Assembly (NCBI GenBank): GCA_027484495.1
Contig: JAIXSW010000494.1
Span: 1-6,666, forward strand
Direction of reading: 5' to 3'
Source of the DNA: Gammaproteobacteria bacterium
GTDB lineage: Bacteria; Pseudomonadota; Gammaproteobacteria; Enterobacterales; Alteromonadaceae
DNA: 6,666 bases
The first letter of the stretch is position 1. Each line of letters starts with the position of its first letter. Position numbers and translations under genes: made by a program. The notes beneath the pieces are model-generated. The model was not told where the DNA came from, ran no database searches, and worked only from the letters and a program-made list of their open reading frames with translations. Shown in pieces: positions 5,337 through 6,666 of this stretch.

Positions 5337-6666
5337 ATGCGGTTGGCATTTATCTGCAGTGAGTTTGAAGGGTTGCTGAAAACCGGTGGTCTGGCCGACG
5401 CGACCCGGGGGCTGGCGACGGCGCTGCAGCAAGCCGGACATCAGGTGCAGGTAATCATGCCGCGTTATGGCGCTTTGTATGCGGTCGAGCAGACGGCAGA
5501 CTGGCAATCCTTGTATTTTGAACTCGGTCATCAGACCTATGGTTGTGCCGTCAGGCATACCATAGTTGATGGGATCCGGGTGGCGCTGATTGAACATCAC
5601 CAGTTCTTTCAGCGGCCACGGCCTTATGATGATGGCGAGCAGCCTTATCCGGATAACCTGCAACGTTTTGCTTTTTTCTGTAAGGCTGCGCTGGTCTATC
5701 TGCAGACACAGCAGCAAGCCATTGATATCGTGCATGGACATGATTGGCAAAGTGCCTTAGCCGCTTGTTATTTAAAAGAAATGCAGCAGGGGGCTTTAGC
5801 TGATAGCCGATTTGTTCTGACCGTTCATAACGCCGCTTATCAGCAGGGGTTTGGCCGCGAACAGCTTGGTCTGTTGGGGCTGGACCACTGGCATTTGCCG
5901 GCAGAACTGCCGACGACCTTGTTGGCGCTCGGCTTATGGCAGGCTGACAGTATCAATACGGTGAGTCCGGGCTATAGGGACGAGTTGCTGACAGAGCCGG
6001 CAGCGAATGGACTGGCCGCACTGTATCAGCATAAACAGAATCGTTTTGTCGGAATTCTGAATGGCTGTGATTACAGCCGCTGGGACCCTTCTACTGATTT
6101 GAGTTTGCCAGCCCGCTACGACAGTAGTGACCTGACTGGTAAAGCGTTGTGTAAGGCCGAATTGCGCCGCCAAACGCAGCTGCCTGACAGCAACGTGCCT
6201 TTGTTTGTCAGTGTCAGTCGTATCACCGGGCAAAAAGGTTTTACGCTGCTAATCCCGGCCTTGCAGCACTTCCTCAGTACGACGGATGCACAAGTTCTGT
6301 TGATGGGGACCGGTGAACACCAATATATCCAGCCGTTACGCGGGCTGGAACAGCAGTTTCCGCAGCAATTCCGTTTACTTGAAGGTTTTGATGAGCCGCT
6401 GTCACATCAGGTCGAAGCAGCCGGCGACTTTTTCTTAATGCCAAGCCTGTTTGAACCCTGCGGGCTGAATCAGATCTACAGCTTGCGATATGGCACTGTG
6501 CCGCTGGTGCGGGCGACAGGTGGTTTAAAAGATACCGTCACCGACCTCAGTGTACGCGGGGCGACCGGTGTGGTATTTGCAGAGCCGACTGTGGCGGCGC
6601 TGGTCGACGCTATGTTGGTAGCGTCTGCATTATATCGCAATAAGCGACGCTATCGCAGTGTGCAGC
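5337..6666 (+). CDS. glgA: Glycogen synthase GlgA (GT5 family), 3' end missing
   Basis: GlgA transfers glucose from ADP-glucose to the non-reducing end of alpha-1,4-glucan and uses the product of glgC just upstream. The frame is open from the ATG at 5337 to the window edge, 443 codons; E. coli GlgA has 477, so about 30 C-terminal residues are missing. The start has AAGGA (5326-5330) 6 nt upstream. The N-terminal GT-B lobe shows the ADP-glucose motif KTGGLAD with K15, HGHDW, and H164 in TVHNAAYQ (E. coli H161). The C-terminal lobe shows VSRITGQKG with R295 and K300 (E. coli R300, K305), and FEPCGL with catalytic E373 (E. coli E377), followed by YGTVPLVRATGGLKDTV. All core catalytic residues are present. 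In the usual PSRFEPCG motif the arginine is replaced by L371. The sequence diverges clearly from enteric GlgA. The 66-bp gap after glgC has only a weak 5-bp inverted repeat (5281-5298), so co-transcription is likely. Confidence 0.94.
   Translation, partial: MRLAFICSEFEGLLKTGGLADATRGLATALQQAGHQVQVIMPRYGALYAVEQTADWQSLYFELGHQTYGCAVRHTIVDGIRVALIEHHQFFQRPRPYDDGEQPYPDNLQRFAFFCKAALVYLQTQQQAIDIVHGHDWQSALAACYLKEMQQGALADSRFVLTVHNAAYQQGFGREQLGLLGLDHWHLPAELPTTLLALGLWQADSINTVSPGYRDELLTEPAANGLAALYQHKQNRFVGILNGCDYSRWDPSTDLSLPARYDSSDLTGKALCKAELRRQTQLPDSNVPLFVSVSRITGQKGFTLLIPALQHFLSTTDAQVLLMGTGEHQYIQPLRGLEQQFPQQFRLLEGFDEPLSHQVEAAGDFFLMPSLFEPCGLNQIYSLRYGTVPLVRATGGLKDTVTDLSVRGATGVVFAEPTVAALVDAMLVASALYRNKRRYRSVQ

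Overview
This 6.7 kb stretch is typical chromosomal DNA of a gammaproteobacterium. Base composition is close to half G+C, all coding frames are intact, and no mobile element, CRISPR array, tRNA or rRNA is visible. The proteins resemble E. coli SppA and FadH closely, while GlgC and GlgA are more divergent from the enteric versions. My best guess is a non-enteric gammaproteobacterium in or near the Aeromonadales, such as Tolumonas. That placement rests on memory of protein families, not on a search.

Layout. Positions 1-1451 (minus strand) hold the first 483 codons of sppA, the inner-membrane signal peptide peptidase; its 3' end lies off the left edge. A 181-bp divergent intergenic region follows. 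It carries a good sigma70 promoter for fadH and, just after the predicted transcription start, a 17-bp match to the FadR operator. fadH (1633-3651, plus) encodes a 672-residue 2,4-dienoyl-CoA reductase that starts at GTG. A 386-bp intergenic region (3652-4037) contains several inverted repeats, among them a perfect 11-bp stem with a GUAA loop, and the leader of the glycogen operon. glgC (4038-5270) and glgA (5337 to the right edge, 3' end missing) follow in the same direction and form an operon for ADP-glucose synthesis and glycogen chain elongation.

How the genes work together. GlgC makes ADP-glucose from glucose-1-phosphate and ATP, and GlgA transfers the glucose to the growing alpha-1,4-glucan. 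The glgC ribosome binding site lies inside a near-consensus CsrA motif, which suggests post-transcriptional repression of glycogen synthesis as in E. coli. FadH works in beta-oxidation of unsaturated fatty acids, and its promoter appears to be under FadR control. The window therefore places a carbon-storage operon beside a fatty-acid catabolism gene, each with its own regulation. SppA is a separate envelope housekeeping function.

I found no undescribed system. The observations most worth a second look are the FadR operator, the CsrA site, the structured fadH-glgC spacer, and the loss of the E. coli-type activator lysine in GlgC.
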